From Bacillota bacterium (GTDB taxonomy: Bacteria; Bacillota; Clostridia; Lachnospirales; Lachnospiraceae), in the NCBI GenBank assembly GCA_023398375.1, contig JAEWSH010000072.1, positions 229,015 to 293,014 of the forward strand: 64,000 bases of DNA, given 5' to 3'. The translations under genes were made by a program, and so were the position numbers. Every line of letters starts with the position of its first letter. Positions within the stretch are counted from its first letter, which is position 1. A model generated the notes under the pieces. That model saw only the letters and a list, made by a program, of their open reading frames with translations. It searched no databases and was not told the DNA's origin. This document shows positions 61,318 to 64,000 of this stretch, piece after piece.

Positions 61318-61880
61318 TATAAATCATCTCCTTTCTCTGAAATAAGTTTCTTTGCCTCGACAGCCCAATCCCTCATTGCGGAATAAATATGAACACCGCA
61401 GAGTGCGGTCAACTGACTGTACATGCAGTTCGTACCCTGCTCTTTGAGCTGGTCAAAAAGCGCTATATAGCCGTTCATGTCTTTAACCAGCTTTTCATTT
61501 CTCCAGATAAAATCATCCAAATGCCCGATGAGCACCTCAGGTTCAGTATTTTCTCCAAAAGAAACCTTGAGAAGTATTTCGTACCTGAGCTTTTCAACCT
61601 CAGGTCTCTCGCATAACCAATCCGAAAGCTCTTTCCTGCCTGCGTCAGTGATACTGTATACAATCTGTTTACGCCCATTTACAAGCTCTGTATTGTCGTT
61701 GCTTACGGCAAGTCCCTCGGCAACTAGTGCCTTAAGTGTGGGGTATATCTGCCCGAAGCTCTCCTGCCAGAAATGGCTGTATTCATTTTCTATCCATTTT
61801 TTTATCGTATAACCGGTCTGCGGCATGCGCGAAAGCATTCCCAACATTACATATTTCGATTTTCCTGTGTTTTCTTTCAT
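61317..61880 (-). CDS. PadR-family transcriptional regulator
   Basis: 187 residues. PadR winged helix (YVMLGMLSRMPQTGYTIKKW; HFWQESFGQIYPTLKALVAE) followed by a C-terminal Vir-type helical domain (about 85-180). PadR proteins usually repress the genes they lead, here probably the flavodoxin-ferredoxin pair. ATG 61880 follows GGAAGGTG. Confidence 0.88.
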   Translation of the reverse strand: MKENTGKSKYVMLGMLSRMPQTGYTIKKWIENEYSHFWQESFGQIYPTLKALVAEGLAVSNDNTELVNGRKQIVYSITDAGRKELSDWLCERPEVEKLRYEILLKVSFGENTEPEVLIGHLDDFIWRNEKLVKDMNGYIALFDQLKEQGTNCMYSQLTALCGVHIYSAMRDWAVEAKKLISEKGDDL

Positions 61881-61965
61881 ATGTACACCTTCCACTTTAT
61901 CAATATATCACAAAGATATATCATAATGATATATTAGTCAAGGTATATTAGAATTTTTTTGTTTT

Positions 61966-62418
61966 TCACTGCAGTTCATCAATCGCTTTATCCAAAAAAA
62001 TTTCACCATCCAAATGTTCTAATTCATGGCAGAAACATTTCGCCAGTTCATCTTCGCCACTCACAATGATTTCTTCTCCATTTTCATTCAATGCTTGTAT
62101 CGTGACTTTTTGTGGTCGGATTGTTTTTACTAGTCTATTTGGGAAACTAAGACACCCCTCTATACATTCTTGAACACCACTACATCCAATTATTGTTGGA
62201 TTTATAAGTTTAAGATAACAATCGCAATAATCAATTACGACCAGTCGTTTCAATATCCCAACTTGATTAGCAGCCAAAGCTGCTCCGTTCCTAGTGTCAT
62301 GCAGCGTATCTAGCATATCATCAAGTATTTGTCTGATTTTATCATTGATAACGGTTACTTCTTTACACTTTTTGTGCAACACAATGTCATCATTATAACG
62401 AAGCTTTCTTATTGGCAT
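61966..62418 (-). CDS. def: Peptide deformylase
   Basis: 150 residues, complete. Three deformylase motifs: GxxLAxxQxG as GAALAANQVGIL, EGCLSFP, and CHELEHLDG (HExxH-type metal site). It removes N-formyl groups from nascent proteins. It overlaps an XRE regulator gene by 26 bp and is not in the usual fmt-def context, so it is likely an additional, regulated deformylase copy. Confidence 0.93.
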   Translation of the reverse strand: MPIRKLRYNDDIVLHKKCKEVTVINDKIRQILDDMLDTLHDTRNGAALAANQVGILKRLVVIDYCDCYLKLINPTIIGCSGVQECIEGCLSFPNRLVKTIRPQKVTIQALNENGEEIIVSGEDELAKCFCHELEHLDGEIFLDKAIDELQ

Positions 62419-62653
62419 TAATATCCCTCCTGCTGCTGTTAGCTCTTGATTTTCTTAGACTTTCATCAAATTGAAAGACCTCTTCTATGGAACAGTCAAA
62501 TACTTTTGATATATCATATGCAAGCCAAATTGATGGCTCAAATTTCTCTGTTTCTATGGCATTAATTGCCTGTCTTGATGTTCCGACCATTTTTCCAAGT
62601 TGTTCTTGTGTAAGCCCCTTTTTTTCTCGAAGCTCCTTAATTCTATTTTTCAT
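62393..62653 (-). CDS. XRE-family regulator overlapping the deformylase gene
   Basis: 86 residues, essentially one Cro/CI helix-turn-helix (IKELREKKGLTQEQLGKMVG, then TSRQAINAIETEKFEPSIWL), with a short basic tail. Its stop lies 26 bp inside the def gene. A minus-strand promoter (TTGACA 62784-62789, TACAAT 62762-62767, 16-bp spacer) and an inverted repeat GTTGAAC/GTTCAAC (62705-62728) precede it, suggesting autoregulation. Confidence 0.85.
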   Translation of the reverse strand: MKNRIKELREKKGLTQEQLGKMVGTSRQAINAIETEKFEPSIWLAYDISKVFDCSIEEVFQFDESLRKSRANSSRRDINANKKASL

Positions 62654-62704
62654 TTTATTCCAATCTGCATGCTTCGAACATGCTCTTATACAAGATGATT
62701 CAAA

Positions 62705-62789
62705 CGTTGAACACGATTTTTGTTCAACATTTCTTTTTCCTTTGATGTTATAATTACATATATTGTAACATGTTGAATTGTAATGTCAA
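62705..62789 (-). promoter_or_regulatory. Promoter and inverted repeat before the XRE-def operon
   Basis: TTGACA (62784-62789), a 16-bp spacer and TACAAT (62762-62767) on the minus strand. Downstream, GTTGAAC (62705-62711) and GTTCAAC (62722-62728) form a perfect 7-bp inverted repeat with a 10-bp gap, a plausible XRE operator. Confidence 0.55.
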
Positions 62790-62890
62790 CCTTACATTTT
62801 GCTTTGCCTTAATTTCATTTCACGTTTCATAGTATAATACTTTAGAACAAAAAATGTGCACAGATACAATAACGAGGTATTTCCTATAAA

Positions 62891-63164
62891 GATTCAAGTA
62901 TCAAAAGCTTATCATAGCACTTAACTTCGTCAATTTGCACATATTCTTGAAATATCACAATTGATGCACAACATAGTTTGATGAGCAACTGTATGAAGCC
63001 GCTGGTACTTAGAACATGTATTTTATGTTCTTATGTACCATTGCGTGCTGAATCCAAGCGGGAGCGTGTTGCGAATGAACTATGTTGTGTATCAATTGTA
63101 TAGTAACGTAGATTGTGCAAATTGACGAAGTTAAATATGCAAACAAGCTTTTGACACTTGAATC
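62891..63164. repeat. Palindromic element, copy 2 (intact)
   Basis: About 274 bp nested palindrome with no open frame. Outer arms: GATTCAAGTATCAAAAGCTT (62891-62910) pairs with 63145-63164 at 19 of 20 positions. Middle arms: TAACTTCGTCAATTTGCACA (62922-62941) pairs perfectly with 63114-63133. Inner arms: CAATTGATGCACAACATAGT (from 62958) pairs at all but one position with 63079-63098. A further hairpin AGAACAT/ATGTTCT is near 63010-63031. It is likely a miniature mobile element or a structured RNA. Confidence 0.85.
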
Positions 63165-63173
63165 CAATAAAAG

Positions 63174-63208
63174 CAAAAAGAGAGAGACATTTTCATGCCT
63201 CTCTCTCC
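63174..63208 (-). terminator. Terminator of the repeat-rich surface gene
   Basis: GAGAGAGA pairs with TCTCTCTC around a 12-14-nt loop, with a T-rich tail on the minus strand. It lies downstream of the gene ending at 63339. Confidence 0.75.
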
Positions 63209-63212
63209 TTTA

Positions 63213-63250
63213 TTTCATGACAAGTAAATTTACCTTCCAATTCATTTTGT
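63213..63250 (-). repeat. Short 3'-UTR repeat, copy 3 (diverged)
   Basis: The minus strand reads ATGAATTGGAAGGTAAATTT then ACTTGTCATGAA. The ATGAAT start and ACTTGTCATGAA end match copies 1 and 2, but the stem has decayed. Again it lies between a minus-strand gene end and a terminator. Confidence 0.6.
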
Positions 63251-63338
63251 TTTATAAAGATCTTTCTTCCAGTCAAACGGAATATTTTTTTGTTCTTCGT
63301 TCAGTTCCTCCAAGTATTAGGAGAAAATTTCAGGATTA

Positions 63339-64000
63339 TTAATGCTGTGATTGGAAACAAGAAATAACAGTTGTTGCTGCAGCACCTCCGGTGATTACAA
63401 ATCGTATAAATTGCAAGAAGTTCGTAACGGTAATCATCTTTGACTCACCGAATGGCAGACTTATAACTGTTCCTGTATCTTCAATCCAGTTTGTTCCATC
63501 AGGACTTAACTCTACGACCAATGTGATATCTTGAGTTGCGCCAGTACCTTCATTCTTAATAAACCAATTGTAGGATGATTCCAATGAAACATCCTGCGTG
63601 TCTGCATTTACAGTTTCTGCAATTCCAACGGCCTTTGACGTTAATGGAGTTACTGCACCAAAGGAATCTTCATTCGTAAATACCAACTGGTTTTCAACTT
63701 TACCGATGATATTGACACCTGCAGCTAAGCCTACTGTTGTTCCGGCTTCTAAACCTACTTCTAATGCTGTCGCACCGTTTACTACCTTTACATCGTTTGT
63801 TACGGTTCCTACTGTAGTAACCTCATCGATATCAGTACCGGCTGCTAGACCTACTGTTGTACCAGCAGCTAAACCTACTTCTAATGCTGTCGCACCGTTT
63901 ACTACCTTTACATCATTTGTTACGGTACCTAACGTAGTAACCTCATCGATATCGGTACCGGCTGCTAGACCTACTGTTGTACCAGCAGCTAGACCTACTT
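63339..64000 (-). CDS. Partial repeat-rich surface-type protein (C-terminus)
   Basis: The frame is open to the window edge, so only the last about 220 residues are seen. Residues from the edge carry at least two tandem repeats of 40 residues (VGLAAGTTVGLAAGTDIDEV, then TTVGTVTNDVKVVNGATALE). A C-terminal domain of about 110 residues follows (SSYNWFIKNEGTGATQDITL; FGESKMITVTNFLQFIRFVI), which resembles DUF6385-like domains of clostridial exported or spore-surface proteins. The stop is at 63339; a terminator lies downstream. The N-terminus is outside the window. Confidence 0.65.
   Translation of the reverse strand, partial: VGLAAGTTVGLAAGTDIDEVTTLGTVTNDVKVVNGATALEVGLAAGTTVGLAAGTDIDEVTTVGTVTNDVKVVNGATALEVGLEAGTTVGLAAGVNIIGKVENQLVFTNEDSFGAVTPLTSKAVGIAETVNADTQDVSLESSYNWFIKNEGTGATQDITLVVELSPDGTNWIEDTGTVISLPFGESKMITVTNFLQFIRFVITGGAAATTVISCFQSQH
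63751..64000 (-). repeat. 120-bp in-frame tandem repeats
   Basis: Units beginning AAACCTACTT recur at 63751, 63871 and 63991, a period of exactly 120 bp, equal to 40 codons. The two complete units differ at only a few bases. They are coding repeats of the partial surface protein. Confidence 0.85.

Noticed and set aside
62393..62653. Toxin-antitoxin pair (XRE plus partner)
   Set aside because: The partner is a complete peptide deformylase with all active-site motifs, not a toxin-like protein.
63751..64000. CRISPR-like regular repeat
   Set aside because: The 120-bp period is in frame and encodes a 40-residue repeat with no unique spacers.

Overview
The window is AT-rich DNA from an anaerobic, endospore-forming low-GC Firmicute, most likely a Lachnospiraceae / Clostridium cluster XIV relative. 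Support comes from two pairs of CotF-like spore-coat genes, a LysM-GH18 cortex-lytic-type enzyme, a catabolic glutamate dehydrogenase, several ABC uptake systems for sugars and peptides, a flavodoxin with a membrane ferredoxin, strong AGGAGG ribosome binding sites, and hairpin plus T-run terminators after most operons. I saw no rRNA, tRNA or CRISPR array. Most genes are on the minus strand.

1-6 kb holds a decayed glyoxalase fragment, an AraC/GyrI-type regulator, an MmcQ-GNAT fusion, a methyltransferase and small membrane proteins. 6.1-9.3 kb is a GH1 glycosidase-deoC operon with a divergent GntR/UTRA regulator. 9.4-13.2 kb is an old-yellow-enzyme flavoprotein with a soluble chemoreceptor-like protein, controlled by a divergent TetR gene through clear palindromes. 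13.2-19.2 kb is a maltodextrin locus (binding protein, two permeases, GH13 amylase, LacI). 19.4-23.3 kb is a Trk/Ktr potassium-uptake operon that contains an unlisted 34-residue membrane protein gene. 23.5-30.9 kb is a complete Opp-type peptide transporter with a signal-less serine hydrolase and a signal-less NlpC/P60 peptidase, suggesting uptake and cleavage of cell-wall peptides. 31-40 kb holds glycerol kinase, coat proteins, glutamate dehydrogenase, a LysM-GH18 enzyme, D-aminoacyl-tRNA deacylase, an AI-2E exporter, a TtcA-like enzyme and a tyrosine recombinase.

40-45.3 kb is an island of very low GC: a lipoprotein, a histidine kinase, a response regulator and a second lipoprotein, bounded by IS21 (istA/istB) remnants on one side and an integrase remnant on the other. 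45.7-53.2 kb is an accessory stretch of small genes (LytTR-DUF3021, methyltransferase-like, Nudix, GyrI-like, HEAT, GNAT, DUF3788, DUF3795, GtrA) with several pseudogenes. 53.6-59.9 kb is an unfamiliar five-gene operon: aminomutase-like PLP enzyme, two-domain class II aldolase, TetR, FGGY kinase and aldehyde dehydrogenase, with its own promoter and a perfect palindromic operator. 60-62.7 kb has flavodoxin, membrane ferredoxin, PadR, peptide deformylase and an XRE regulator. The right edge cuts a surface-type protein with 40-residue repeats.

Two non-coding families stand out. One is a palindromic element of about 270 bp present twice (53.3 and 62.9 kb), with base-pair-preserving changes between copies. 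The other is a short element of about 36 nt present three times (9.3, 17.9 and 63.2 kb), each time between the end of a minus-strand gene and a hairpin terminator.
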